DNA of 64,000 bases from Acidobacteriota bacterium (GCA_018269075.1 JAFDVJ010000012.1:52496-116495), one strand, 5' to 3'; positions 22,431 through 32,407 are shown, counted from the stretch's first letter. Notes: generated by a model from the letters alone, not told the origin. Numbers and translations: made by a program.

Positions 22431-22946
22431 TTATTTATAAGAAATTTGATAACCAGAAACCGCAACCAGACTTCGTAACCATTCATCTTTGGTTTTGCCG
22501 TATTCCCAAGCGATCGTGAGAACCTGCGCGATGAGCTGTAAATTCTCGGCAATAATCAGATGATATTCCGGCGCGGTTTTTGTGCGAACAATCAAGTCAT
22601 CGCGCCGCTCGCTGGTCGCATTTATGATAAGCACCCAACGAACCGTCAAGAGATTCAGATAGGTAAATTCATAATTTTCCGGGGCGTTGGCGATCTTCAA
22701 ACAATTGTTCCGGATCGAGTCGAAAACGTCCGAATGATTTCGTTTCAAATCAGAAAATTCATCACCGTCAATTCTAAATTCGCGTCGAAGGTTCGACAAC
22801 GGCTCCGCGCCGGCGTCGAATGTTTCGATCGAAGCGAAGCCATCAAAGGCGATCCGTAAGAACAAAGGCGTCAATTCAAACTCGCTGACCAGAACGAACG
22901 GGTTCGCGGTTTGTCCGAAATAATTGCGATAGTCTCTTTCACTCAT
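22431..22946 (-). CDS. Tail-associated protein of unknown function
   Basis: 171 residues from ATG at 22946; a GTG at 22958 lies too close to its ribosome-binding sequence to be used. Mixed alpha/beta, no recognisable domain, and no signal peptide or membrane helix. It lies between the PA14 tail protein and the fibre with 2-3 bp gaps, so it is probably a tail-tip or fibre-assembly component. Confidence 0.5.
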   Translation of the reverse strand: MSERDYRNYFGQTANPFVLVSEFELTPLFLRIAFDGFASIETFDAGAEPLSNLRREFRIDGDEFSDLKRNHSDVFDSIRNNCLKIANAPENYEFTYLNLLTVRWVLIINATSERRDDLIVRTKTAPEYHLIIAENLQLIAQVLTIAWEYGKTKDEWLRSLVAVSGYQISYK

Positions 22947-22948
22947 TT

Positions 22949-24658
22949 TTAAGTCCACTCCTGCACTGTAAAAGCTCTTTTTTCCGCGTCAGTAGCCTGC
23001 TGGCGAGTCACTTCCGCCACTGCTTTATCCGTTGCCGAGCGGACCAGACAGACGCGTGACGATCCGCCGAGTTTGCGATGCTGGACATTGATCAGATCGC
23101 CGGGCATCACCGGATAAGATTTGCTCATTTTCGACTCGATGTCCGCGATCAGTCCATTGGTCGCTTCGAGTTTGATCAAAGTCTGAAGGATTTTTCGGGC
23201 CTGCCAGCGGGTCGTATTGAAACAATTTACGACCTTGATGTTTTCGCCGCCCTTTCGCGAAAAGGTATCGATCGCCACCTGAATCGGCGTTTCCGGCTTT
23301 TCGAGATAAAGAAGATCGAGATCCTTGAAGTCCGCCTCATAGGCCGTGTAAACGTCGTTCTGGAGAATATCGCGCGGCCTGAACTTGAATGAGTCAATAT
23401 TCGAGTCATCAAGTGTGAAGCTCGGCGACAATTGCTCGAAGCAGTAAAACCGCAGTTTGCCGTTGACGTCCTGCTTCAGCGAATTGGTCTGCTGCAAGAT
23501 CGTCCGGATCGCGTCGGCGGGATTCGTCGGCAACTGGAAGAAAACGTGCGATTCGTAGAGCGGCCGGTACTCGGCCATCGGGTACAGATATTTGTAGGGC
23601 ACGACCTGCTGAGTCTGGCTGGTGGAGCTCCATTCGAGCTTCAGGGAATTGCTGACTCCGCCGTCGTTCCATTCGACCTTGATCTTATAAAACGTGCCGG
23701 CCGTCATCGCATAGGTCGCCGTGTTGCTGCCGGGCGTCGTCGAGCCGTCCGTCGCGAACTGGTCGATCAGGGCCGTTCCGTAACCGCCGCCGACCGGCGC
23801 GATATAGAGTCGCCGACCGTTGTCGCCGCTGAGCGTAAAGGTCATCGTTTCCGAATATTTCGCCAGGATGAAGCCCTCGAACCGCGCGGAGAAATTGCCG
23901 GCAGAAACGTGCCCGATCGGCGCGGACGTCGATGACGCAAAGTTAATGGATGGATGCACGAATTTCACGGCCTGCGTGTCGAAGTTTTTGCCGGTAAAAA
24001 ACGTGGTCGTTAAACCGAAGCCTTCGAAGTTCGGAATTGTCGTGTAATCCACAAGCTCCGTCTGATTATGAAAGTCTCGGAAATCGACCCAGTTTGCCCA
24101 ATCGATCCGCGTTTTCCAATACGCCGCCCAACTGGAAAAGACGCCTGGCAGATTCGGAATCCGCGAGTAGGTATTCAGCAGCTCCACGATGCAGCGGGCC
24201 GGGTTCGGCGAATATGAGAAATCGGTCTGCACGCCGCTCGAATTAAAGTTCGGCACCTTTTTCGTTTTGAAGATCCCTTCGAACTTATCCGGAGCAGTCG
24301 CGGCCGTATCGGCGGGCCCGATGCCGACAGCAGGCCGATACGCGATCGCGGCCGTCCGGGAATGAGGGACGTCGGCCGGAAACCACGAATCGACCTGCTG
24401 CGGCCCAGAGTTCATCCCGGTCGCGAGAGCTCCGGAATGAAAGTGATAATTTGCCGGCGGAATCCAGCCCAGATAATATGCGCCTTCGCATTCTTCCCAT
24501 TCGCCTTCGCCGAGCGCGTTGTAGGCCGTAACCTGATGATTCGGCGACGAGCCCGAGACGGACGAGCAGTAAAGCGTACCTTTGGCCGCCTGCCGACCGA
24601 AGGCGATCGTCAGGTATTGTTTTTGCGCGTCGGCGTTTCTGAGATGGTTGACAGTCAT
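22949..24658 (-). CDS. Tail tip/hub protein with internal PA14-like domain
   Basis: 569 residues. The N-terminal part (about 1-200) and the C-terminal part (about 375-569, ending in a region with PVMPGDLINVQHRKLGG) look like phage tail-tip/hub proteins. Between them, residues about 225-365 (FSARFEGFILAKYSETMTF, SGDNGRRLYI, YKIKVEWNDGG, LKLEWSS) form a PA14-like beta-barrel, a fold that binds glycans. The inserted domain suggests a carbohydrate-binding tail tip. Its start overlaps the previous stop by one base pair position. Confidence 0.6.
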   Translation of the reverse strand: MTVNHLRNADAQKQYLTIAFGRQAAKGTLYCSSVSGSSPNHQVTAYNALGEGEWEECEGAYYLGWIPPANYHFHSGALATGMNSGPQQVDSWFPADVPHSRTAAIAYRPAVGIGPADTAATAPDKFEGIFKTKKVPNFNSSGVQTDFSYSPNPARCIVELLNTYSRIPNLPGVFSSWAAYWKTRIDWANWVDFRDFHNQTELVDYTTIPNFEGFGLTTTFFTGKNFDTQAVKFVHPSINFASSTSAPIGHVSAGNFSARFEGFILAKYSETMTFTLSGDNGRRLYIAPVGGGYGTALIDQFATDGSTTPGSNTATYAMTAGTFYKIKVEWNDGGVSNSLKLEWSSTSQTQQVVPYKYLYPMAEYRPLYESHVFFQLPTNPADAIRTILQQTNSLKQDVNGKLRFYCFEQLSPSFTLDDSNIDSFKFRPRDILQNDVYTAYEADFKDLDLLYLEKPETPIQVAIDTFSRKGGENIKVVNCFNTTRWQARKILQTLIKLEATNGLIADIESKMSKSYPVMPGDLINVQHRKLGGSSRVCLVRSATDKAVAEVTRQQATDAEKRAFTVQEWT

Positions 24659-25746
24659 TAGAAATCGTTCGGCGTCTTCGAGTTCGAGACGGCAAATTTA
24701 TTGGCAAAGTAAGTCCGATTTTTCTTCACGCGAAGATTGAAAACCGTTTCCGTTTTGTCGGAATTCCATTTGATCGACAGCAGCTTCGAGTCGATCAGCC
24801 GGAGATCGTCCAGCGCTTTGGTCGTATCGTTCCGGCGAAAATCGTCGGCGGGCGAAAACCGGCCGAAGTCCGTCAAAAACCGGTGCGGCGCACTGACGTT
24901 GACTTTGCCGCTCTCGAAGCCGAGCGTGAAGAATCCGGTGATCTGCTGCACCCAGACGGCTTCGATCTCGTCTTCCGAGATCTCGCCGGTCGCCGGGTCG
25001 AAAGACCAGATCGAGCGTTTACCATTTGCAAACCGGTGCGATAATTCGCCGATCGGGATCTCGCCGTCCGGCGTCCAGACGAGCGTCTCGCCGAGGAAGC
25101 AGCCACCGATGCCGCCGCCCTGGTTGCCGCCCGTGCCCGGCTGCGACGACGTCGGCTCTTCAAAGAATTCCCATCCGCCGAAATCCTTCTCCGCGCCGCG
25201 CTCGATGCAGCCGGCCCGCGTCTTTGGGCACGTCGTCAGCGACGACGTCGAGGTGCATTCGATGCCGTTTTTATACGTCCACCAGCATTTCGGGCTCATC
25301 CCGCGCAGCGCGATGATATTGCCGAGGCTTTCGTAATCGACGACGAATTCGAATTGAAACCGCGTTTCGTCAACTTCCGCGTTTGCCAGAACGCCCGGAA
25401 AGACGTTCGGGAAGTCTTCGATCAGGGCCGGGTTCCTGACCGATTGATACTGCTTTCCGTAATTCGCGACGGCGTAGTCGAGCAGCCGCAGGTTCGAGGC
25501 GAGATTGAAACCGAGCTCCGAGTTTACATTTTGGCATTTGACCGTGACGCGATCGACCGACTGCTCGATCGATGCCGAAAGATCGTCGATCGCCGTGATC
25601 CAGTTGTTGTAAACGATCGTATCCCGTTCGATATAACCGCGCGAAAGCTGGAGCAGCTCGCCGTTGTTGAGATAGACGTCGAGCGAGTGGCGGACGCGGT
25701 ACGCCTGAAAGATGCTTTGCAGATCTGTTGACCAGGTACGCGGCAT
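24658..25746 (-). CDS. Tail-tip protein with C-terminal Hint (intein-like) domain
   Basis: 362 residues. Residues 1-195 form a phage tail component with CWWTYKNGIECTS and CPKTRAGCIERG, the cysteine pattern of DUF2163/BR0599-type tail proteins. After a glycine linker a Hint domain begins at C216 (GGCFLGETLVWTPDG), with SAPHRFLT as the block-B histidine (H288) and an end block FANKFAVSN with N355 followed by S356. The usual penultimate histidine is Ser354. It is most like a bacterial intein-like domain that could self-cleave. Its ATG overlaps the tape-measure stop (TAATG). Confidence 0.75.
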   Translation of the reverse strand: MPRTWSTDLQSIFQAYRVRHSLDVYLNNGELLQLSRGYIERDTIVYNNWITAIDDLSASIEQSVDRVTVKCQNVNSELGFNLASNLRLLDYAVANYGKQYQSVRNPALIEDFPNVFPGVLANAEVDETRFQFEFVVDYESLGNIIALRGMSPKCWWTYKNGIECTSTSSLTTCPKTRAGCIERGAEKDFGGWEFFEEPTSSQPGTGGNQGGGIGGCFLGETLVWTPDGEIPIGELSHRFANGKRSIWSFDPATGEISEDEIEAVWVQQITGFFTLGFESGKVNVSAPHRFLTDFGRFSPADDFRRNDTTKALDDLRLIDSKLLSIKWNSDKTETVFNLRVKKNRTYFANKFAVSNSKTPNDF

Positions 25747-28700
25747 TAGCTTATGTTTCTCGATTTCCCTTTATCGTAAGTTCTCACAACTTCCACCTGT
25801 ACGTCGGAATCGCCGAGCGAATCGATCAACACGTTCTTAATGTCGGACTCGACCATGCCCGAATTAGTCAAATAGAGCTGAACGATTATCGGCTGCTTCG
25901 CGACCGGCACGGACACGCTCGGCGTCGAAGCGGACGGCGAAACAAACGTGCCGCCGGCATATCCGGGCACGCCCGCGCCTTTAAAGACGTCGAAGCCGGC
26001 CGCTGCTTTGACCCGCGCGATCTGCATCGGATTGAGAACCATTTCGCCCATCGCGAGCATCGACGGCAGCACATCGCGCCCGGTCCATCCGCCGGCCAGC
26101 ATTCCGTTGCGCCGTTTGAAAGCGCCGAACTGCCGCCTGAAGGCCGCGTCCATATAGACGCCGCCGGCAAACGATGTTTCGAGCCGTGTGTCGGCATCGA
26201 TCGCGGTGCGAGCCGAGTCGGCCGCCCGCTCGATCTCGGCGACGATCGCGTCGGCCTCGATCAATTTCTGAGCGATCTGCTGCTGAGCGATTTTCTGGTA
26301 TTTTTTCGACAACATCTGAATGCCGAAGCCGTTTCTGATCTGTTCGCGCAGATCCTTCGCTTTCTGGAGCGTGCCGGCCGGATCGCTGAAAAGCGCATTC
26401 TTGTCGGCTCCGAGCTCCTGAAGCGCCTTGAACGCCTCAGCAAAGCCCTGCTGGAGCTTCGGCAAGTTTTCTTTTTTGTCGGCCTTTCGTTTCGGATCGC
26501 CGCCGAAAATCGACTGCAACAAACCGACTGCTCCGCCGATCGCCGCGCCGATCCCGGCTCCGAGCGGGCCGCCGAACATCATCCCGATCGACGCTCCGCT
26601 CGCGACGCCGCCGCCGATGTTCGAGATAAAGGTTCCGGCCCGGCCGCCAATCAAACTGCCGACCACATTGGCCGCCATTCCGGCCAGTACCAATCCGCCG
26701 CCGAGCCCGATTCCGCCGCCGCCGCCGGCATTCGCCTGCCCGGAATGAACCGGAGCCGGAACCGAGAGACCGGGAACGTTTCCGAGTCCGCCGAAACCGC
26801 CTGCGCCGCCGCCGCCGCCGAAGCTGAAGATGCCGCCGCCGCTATTGCCGCCGAACAGTCCGCCGCCGCCAAACAGTCTCTGCAAGATGCTGCCGAATCC
26901 GCTGCCCGACGAGACGTTCGATCCCAACATTTTGAAGATCTTCGAGGTCAGCCATTGCGCGGTCATATCGAGAAGCATCTTCTTGAATGAGTCAAGAATG
27001 CCGCCGAAGATGGTTTTCAATTTCTCGCCGAACGATTTGCCGGAATCGGTCAGAACATCGAGCGCACTGCGAATCAGATCGTAGGTTTTTTGATACTGTT
27101 CGTTGAACCGTTTCTGCTGATCGATCTGCTGAGCGATGTCGAGCAGGTGCTGCTTTTGCTCCGGCGTCAGATCCTTCAGATCTTCGTTGATCTTGCGAAG
27201 AGTCTTTTCGTACTCGGTCAGCTCCCGATTGCCGCTTTGAAGTTCGGCCAGCCGCTGCCCCAAATCTTTCTCAAGATCGGCCGCTTCGGCAGCCTCTTTG
27301 CGGATCTCCAAAATGCGCTTCAGCTCAAGCTGCCGGGCCTGTTCGACCCGCAGGATATCTTCCGCTTCCTGAATCTGAGCTTCGCCGTAACCATCAGCCG
27401 TCATCTGCTGGCGGAGCCGCTCCATATCGTAGTAGTTTTTGATCCGGTCGCGCTCTTTTTCATCCGCCACGCCGGTAAGATCGATCTGCTCCTGAAGGTT
27501 GATCATCTCGGCCGCGCCGCTGTTTCTGATCGCGTCCTTTTTCTGCTCGAACTGTTCGAGCTCGCGATCGCGCAGCTCCTCGATCTCCTTGCCCATGTCG
27601 CGCAGATCGTCATAGCTTTTCGCCAGATCTTCATTGGCCTGTTTCATCTGCTTCAGGCGATTCAGCTCCTGCTCGGTGTCACCGATGCCGGTCGGCAGCG
27701 GATTGTAATTGTTGACGCCGAGCTCAGCCCGCAGCTTGATGATCTCCTGCTGCATCTGCGTCGCGTCCTGAATGCGGTTGGCCGTCTGGATGGTTTTGAC
27801 CGTATCCGGCGACGCGCCGGCCAGTTTGTCGAATTCCTTGACGGCATCCTTGAGCTGCTTGATCGTTTCGTTGGCGAGCTTTTTGGCCGCGCCCTTGACC
27901 CGGTCGATTTTATTTTCCATACCGACCGCGAGACCTTCGCCGATATATTCGCCGATTTCGGTCGTGACTTTCGACGGCGACTGGATTTTCGGAACACTCC
28001 GAAAGATAGAAAGCGGATCGGTGATCAAGTCCTTCGCCGTCGAAATCACGCGATCCCTCAACGACGTCATGCCGGCGACCATTCCTTCGCCGAGATTCTT
28101 ACCGATCGCCACCGCTTTGTTGTAAATGTCGATGCCGGTGTTGACGATCGCCGTGACGATAAACTTCATACCGGCGATGATGATCGAGTTGAGATTCTTG
28201 AGGATGACGCCCATCGAGACGACGATCCGCGAGACGATGTCTTTCGCCGTCTGCCATGCGCCGGACCAGTCGCCGTTGATGACCTGCATCACCAGCTTGA
28301 TCGTTTGCAGGATGACGCCGACAAACGTCCGGACGACGTTTGAAATGATATTCCAGGTCGATCGGACGATCGTCGTGATCTGCTCCCCATGGATGTCCCA
28401 GAACTCGCGCAGCGCGGCGAGGAAGTTCTGAATGATGAACTGAATTTTATTCGAGACATTCGCGATCGTCTGCTGGATAAGCGGATAATTTTCCTGCCAC
28501 CACGCGACGATGTCGCCGCCGATCTCATTGACGAGATTCTCGATCTCGGCGAGCGCGACGCCGATATATTGTTTGATCGCCGTCCAGACTTCATTCGTAA
28601 AGTCTCGCAATCCGCCGAAGTTCGTCTGCCACGCTTTATAGAGAACATAAGCATGAGCGGCGACCGCGCCGATCACGACGGCCAGACCGGCGATCATAAG

Positions 28701-30146
28701 CGCCACGGTACCGACGATCGGCGCGATGGCCGACAAACCGCTGAGCGCCGCAATGCCCGATCCGATCGTGCTGATCGCTCCGATGAATCCGCCGATCGCG
28801 GTGATGACGGTACCGATCACAACGAGCACCGGCCCGATCGCCGCCGCGACCGCGCCGATCGCGATGGCGACGGTCTTCATTTCGGGCGACCACTGTTTGA
28901 ACGATTCGACCGCACCTTTGACAGCCGGAACCAGAGTCTGCGCGATCCAGATCATGAGCGGCTGAAGTAACGGCAGGATCGCGCTGCCGAGTTCCGCCAG
29001 AATCGCGATCGCAGAATTTTTCAGGAGCGAGAACTGGACGGTCGCGGTGCCGGCAATTTTTTGATAAGCCGCGTCGGCCGCGCCGGCCGTCGTCTTGTTG
29101 ACTTCGAGCGCTTCCTTGACCGCGTCGAGCTGCGAGAGCAGCGTCTGAGCACCGGTGCGAGCCTGCGCGTCCGGGAAGATCTTCTGAAGAGCGAGCGCCC
29201 GCGCGGACGGCGTCATCGCGTCGAGCTTTCCTTTCAGATCTCCGAGCACATCGATCACCGGCCGGAACTTTCCCTTCGCGTCCTGGACATCGACGCCGAG
29301 CGCTTTGATCGCCTTCGAAGATTCTTTCGTCGGAAGTTTCTGAAGAAAGTTTGCGAGGTTGTTGATGTTCTGCGACGCCGAGCCGCCTTCCTTCGTGACG
29401 CCGACGATGAGCGCACCGAGCTCATCCAGTCCGACGCCCGCGTTCTTGGCCGACTGCGTCACTTCGCCGAGCGAGCCGGCGAGCTCCTGACCGTTGACGA
29501 CGCCGAGGTTCACGGTATTAAAAAAGACGTCTGAGATATGGCCCGCGTCTTGTACGCTCATTTTGTACGCGTTCATTACGCCGAGCACGGCCGTTCCGAA
29601 GGTTTGCGCGTCGGTCTGCGCGGCCGTCGCGCCGCGTCCGAATTGCTCCACGAGCTTCAGCCCTTCAGCCTGCGTGACGTTGATCGAGGAGAAGATATTA
29701 TAGAGACCGTCGCCGAGTTGCTGCGCGGTTTGCGGAATGCGCGTGCTCATTTCGTTGAGCGCGGTCATCACCTGCGAGGTGTCGATCTCCGGTTTGATGG
29801 TCGAGATGTTGGCGACCGCGGATTCGACGTCGGCGAAAGACTTGACGGCCGCGACGGCGAGGCCCGCGATCGGCGCGGTCAAACCGATCGTGAGCTTCTG
29901 ACCGACGTTCGTGATGCCGTCGCCGAGCTTCTGGAGCTGGTTGCCCCATTCGTCCATTTGCTTTGAAAGCGAGCTGACTTGAGAGCGGAGATTCTTGAAG
30001 GAAGTTTTATCGATCTGATCGAGAGCCTGCTTGGCGGCCCGCGCGTCGCGAACGTCGAGATCGTGAAGACCGTCGCCGATCCCTTCGATTTGCGCCTCGA
30101 CCTGCTTGCCGCCTTCCATTAAGATTTTGAGCCTGATTTCTCGCAT
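25746..30146 (-). CDS. Tail tape measure protein (TP901-type)
   Basis: 1466 residues, by far the longest gene. The N-terminal TP901 core (about 70-370) includes TNVGQKLTIGLTAPIAGLAV and LGVMNAYKMSVQDAGHISDV. Hydrophobic segments lie at about 385-520, heptad-rich coiled coil at about 730-1010, and a glycine-rich low-complexity stretch at about 1085-1180. It sets tail length; a 1466-residue tape measure predicts a tail of roughly 200 nm by the usual ~1.5 angstrom per residue. It directly follows the frameshifted chaperone gene, the conserved order in long-tailed phages. Confidence 0.92.
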   Translation of the reverse strand: MREIRLKILMEGGKQVEAQIEGIGDGLHDLDVRDARAAKQALDQIDKTSFKNLRSQVSSLSKQMDEWGNQLQKLGDGITNVGQKLTIGLTAPIAGLAVAAVKSFADVESAVANISTIKPEIDTSQVMTALNEMSTRIPQTAQQLGDGLYNIFSSINVTQAEGLKLVEQFGRGATAAQTDAQTFGTAVLGVMNAYKMSVQDAGHISDVFFNTVNLGVVNGQELAGSLGEVTQSAKNAGVGLDELGALIVGVTKEGGSASQNINNLANFLQKLPTKESSKAIKALGVDVQDAKGKFRPVIDVLGDLKGKLDAMTPSARALALQKIFPDAQARTGAQTLLSQLDAVKEALEVNKTTAGAADAAYQKIAGTATVQFSLLKNSAIAILAELGSAILPLLQPLMIWIAQTLVPAVKGAVESFKQWSPEMKTVAIAIGAVAAAIGPVLVVIGTVITAIGGFIGAISTIGSGIAALSGLSAIAPIVGTVALMIAGLAVVIGAVAAHAYVLYKAWQTNFGGLRDFTNEVWTAIKQYIGVALAEIENLVNEIGGDIVAWWQENYPLIQQTIANVSNKIQFIIQNFLAALREFWDIHGEQITTIVRSTWNIISNVVRTFVGVILQTIKLVMQVINGDWSGAWQTAKDIVSRIVVSMGVILKNLNSIIIAGMKFIVTAIVNTGIDIYNKAVAIGKNLGEGMVAGMTSLRDRVISTAKDLITDPLSIFRSVPKIQSPSKVTTEIGEYIGEGLAVGMENKIDRVKGAAKKLANETIKQLKDAVKEFDKLAGASPDTVKTIQTANRIQDATQMQQEIIKLRAELGVNNYNPLPTGIGDTEQELNRLKQMKQANEDLAKSYDDLRDMGKEIEELRDRELEQFEQKKDAIRNSGAAEMINLQEQIDLTGVADEKERDRIKNYYDMERLRQQMTADGYGEAQIQEAEDILRVEQARQLELKRILEIRKEAAEAADLEKDLGQRLAELQSGNRELTEYEKTLRKINEDLKDLTPEQKQHLLDIAQQIDQQKRFNEQYQKTYDLIRSALDVLTDSGKSFGEKLKTIFGGILDSFKKMLLDMTAQWLTSKIFKMLGSNVSSGSGFGSILQRLFGGGGLFGGNSGGGIFSFGGGGGAGGFGGLGNVPGLSVPAPVHSGQANAGGGGGIGLGGGLVLAGMAANVVGSLIGGRAGTFISNIGGGVASGASIGMMFGGPLGAGIGAAIGGAVGLLQSIFGGDPKRKADKKENLPKLQQGFAEAFKALQELGADKNALFSDPAGTLQKAKDLREQIRNGFGIQMLSKKYQKIAQQQIAQKLIEADAIVAEIERAADSARTAIDADTRLETSFAGGVYMDAAFRRQFGAFKRRNGMLAGGWTGRDVLPSMLAMGEMVLNPMQIARVKAAAGFDVFKGAGVPGYAGGTFVSPSASTPSVSVPVAKQPIIVQLYLTNSGMVESDIKNVLIDSLGDSDVQVEVVRTYDKGKSRNIS

Positions 30147-30561
30147 TATCGTTGTTTCATCAAAACTTCGAGCAGGACCGAAATTTTCTGCTTATGAATC
30201 CTTTCCTGAATCTGCTCCTGATCGCGCCAGATCTCGATCAATCTCCACTCCCAAAATTCGCAATCGTTCCAGTCGAACGGCTGACCGGCTTTCAGTCGCC
30301 GGATGATCGCTTCGATTCGCGCGACGACTCTGGCATTGACGGACTCGGGCGAATTCGACTGATTCAAAAGCGGTGCCTTGCCGTTGCATTTCGTGCAGTC
30401 GAGGCAGACCGTTTTCCGCTCGTCGTATTCGCCGGCCGTCGCCTCCCAGAGTTCGCAGCCGCTCCCTGGACATCTATAAAAAGAGCCGCCGCCTTCCGAT
30501 TCTCCGTAGAGCGCGGCGACCCTTTCGCGAATTGCCTTTTCAAAGCGAGCTACTTTTTTTC
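30146..30561 (-). CDS. Tail assembly chaperone, downstream -1 frame part (GT extension)
   Basis: About 138 codons open from the slippery site to the stop at 30146, with no plausible start codon near its upstream end. It encodes KKVARFEKAIRERVAALYG, then a cysteine set CPGSGC and CLDCTKC likely binding zinc, and a helical C-terminus. It is reached by -1 frameshifting from the upstream gene at A AAA AAG, which gives a G-GT type fusion as in lambda. Its stop overlaps the tape-measure ATG (TAATG). Confidence 0.8.
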
Positions 30562-31266
30562 GGTCGAGGCAATCTTCGACTCGAAAAAGCCGGTGACGAA
30601 CGCGGCCTTGTGATGGAGCGGGACGCGGCCCCGGTATCCCTCGACGCGCGGATTGATCCGGTCGAAGAGATCGGCCTTCCGCTTCATCGAAGCCGGGATC
30701 TTGATCGCCGATTCGTCGAGCCCGCGTTCGATCAGCGAGACGCGGTTTTTGATCACGCCGTAGGCGGCAACATCGGCCGGCGTCTTCGCGCCAAAATGGG
30801 CCTTCGTCGTGACGATCCGGCCGTCGAATAAAGCCGTCAGTTCGACCTTTTCCGACGCGATCGCTTTGCCCCACTGGCGCGGCTGAACCTGCTTTTCCGT
30901 ATTGTCCGAGACGATCTTGATGCTCAGCAGTTTGTTGATGCCGGCTTTCTTTTCGTCGTACTCGATCAGATCCTGCCAGTTGTCCGGCTTGTCGCCGTCG
31001 AATCCGAGCACGTCCGTGCAGAGCTCGCGGAAAAGATAGTCGTCGGCCGACATCGAATCGGTCATCACGTCGGTATTCGCGCCGTTCGTATCGACCGAGA
31101 CTTCGCGAAGCCGATCGTACTCGGCGAGCTGCTCGTCGGGAAGTCCGCGATAAACCTGCGTGATCTCGTATTTGACCTCGCCGTCGGTGATTTCGTAAGT
31201 AAACCGCTGCTCGGCATCGGCATCGAAAAGAATCTGTTCAGTGGTTGTTTCGGCTGTTGGTGTCAT
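30550..31266 (-). CDS. Tail assembly chaperone, frame-0 product (G-like)
   Basis: 238 residues from ATG at 31266 with AGGAG upstream. Mostly helical and acidic, with no enzymatic motif. Its last codons are GAA AAA AAG TAG, which contain the slippery heptamer just before the stop. Position between the tail tube gene and the tape measure gene is the conserved place for the tail chaperone, which coats the tape measure during tail building. It is longer than lambda gpG (140 residues). Confidence 0.75.
   Translation of the reverse strand: MTPTAETTTEQILFDADAEQRFTYEITDGEVKYEITQVYRGLPDEQLAEYDRLREVSVDTNGANTDVMTDSMSADDYLFRELCTDVLGFDGDKPDNWQDLIEYDEKKAGINKLLSIKIVSDNTEKQVQPRQWGKAIASEKVELTALFDGRIVTTKAHFGAKTPADVAAYGVIKNRVSLIERGLDESAIKIPASMKRKADLFDRINPRVEGYRGRVPLHHKAAFVTGFFESKIASTEKK
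30553..30559 (-). promoter_or_regulatory. Programmed -1 ribosomal frameshift site A AAA AAG
   Basis: On the minus strand, A AAA AAG sits in frame 0 immediately before the TAG stop of the G-like gene. It is the dnaX-type slippery heptamer. Shifting back one base enters the 138-codon frame that runs to the tape-measure gene. Confidence 0.8.
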
Positions 31267-31333
31267 GAATCTTTCTCCTGAAAAAAATTGTCGGCGGAAT
31301 TCCGTCCGCCCCGGAAGATGAAGAATTAATCGA

Positions 31334-32407
31334 TTAGAAAGCTGAGGCGTAGGTCGCGACGTCGTTGACCAGCTTGATCTCCAGCATCTTGTTGGTCGTG
31401 AAGTCGTAAAACGCCTTGCCGGAGATCGTGAAGGTCGCGATGCCGTTCGTGACGGTCGGCTTCGAGGTCTTGTATTTGATCAGCGGCAGAATGTAACTGA
31501 GCTTGTGATTGATCGCGCCTTCGATGATTCCGCCCGTCGCGGTCAGAAGAACGTCGAGCGGCTTCTGCTGCTGAACGGCGATGAACTCCGGACTGCCGGT
31601 CGCCATATCGACGACGAAGGTGAAATCGACCATCTGCTTGTCGAACTCATGGGCCGATCGGATGACGCCCGAAGTCGGATCATTGGAGATCGCGAAGTCG
31701 GCGCAGCCGGGTTTGTAACCCGCGTCCGAGAGCATCGTCTTTTTGAAGGCGATCTCGAAGGAACGGTACCGGCAGCCGTAGGTCGTAGGCGTGGCGTTGT
31801 CGGTGACGACGAGATTGACCTGTGTGTTGAAGAGTTTGTGCAGGCCGGTCAGCCGCGAAACGGTCGGCGTCGCAGTCGGGTACCAGGTGACGCTCGAATT
31901 GGGAATGATCAGGCCCGCGCCAAGCAGCGAGAAGTCGCAGGTCAGCACTCCGAGCTCCGAACCCTTGAGCGTGTAGCCGTCCGAAACCGCGCGCGGCATA
32001 ACAACGTTCCAGCCGGCACCAAAGTATTCGGCGTAGGTGACCGCTTTATCCTGCCGCGTGACAGTCGGATCGGTCGGCTTGAAGTTGTGTTCTTTCGACG
32101 TCGTGCCGCCTGAAGGCGTCGAAACCGAATACTGGCCGTGATTGAGATAGAAGACCTTGCCGAGTTCCTGCGAGTGACCCGGAATCGTGTGCTGCACGCT
32201 CGCGTCGTGCGCTTCGAGCCACTGCTCGGTCGCCGAATTGACGCCGTGTGCCCACTCCTCATTGTCAACGGTCTTCGGCGTATATTCGATGAAGTTGTTG
32301 TCCATCGCAAGGATCTGCTTCAGCGCCGCCGCCGCGATCGTTTTCTGGGTCGTGAAATTCGTTTGCAGGCCCCACGCATAGCCTCTGTTAGTTTGGGTAT
32401 CCGACAT
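31334..32407 (-). CDS. Major tail tube protein
   Basis: 357 residues, beta-rich, with no membrane or catalytic motif. It lies between the tail-terminator genes and the tail chaperone, where long-tailed phages encode the tail tube. The N-terminus (MSDTQTNRGYAWGLQTNFTT) and the even distribution of aromatic and glycine residues fit tube proteins of non-contractile tails. No sheath gene lies beside it. Confidence 0.65.
   Translation of the reverse strand: MSDTQTNRGYAWGLQTNFTTQKTIAAAALKQILAMDNNFIEYTPKTVDNEEWAHGVNSATEQWLEAHDASVQHTIPGHSQELGKVFYLNHGQYSVSTPSGGTTSKEHNFKPTDPTVTRQDKAVTYAEYFGAGWNVVMPRAVSDGYTLKGSELGVLTCDFSLLGAGLIIPNSSVTWYPTATPTVSRLTGLHKLFNTQVNLVVTDNATPTTYGCRYRSFEIAFKKTMLSDAGYKPGCADFAISNDPTSGVIRSAHEFDKQMVDFTFVVDMATGSPEFIAVQQQKPLDVLLTATGGIIEGAINHKLSYILPLIKYKTSKPTVTNGIATFTISGKAFYDFTTNKMLEIKLVNDVATYASAF

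Noticed and set aside
27090-28343. Rightward frame opposite the tape measure gene
   Set aside because: Composition shadow of coiled-coil coding; no ribosome site.
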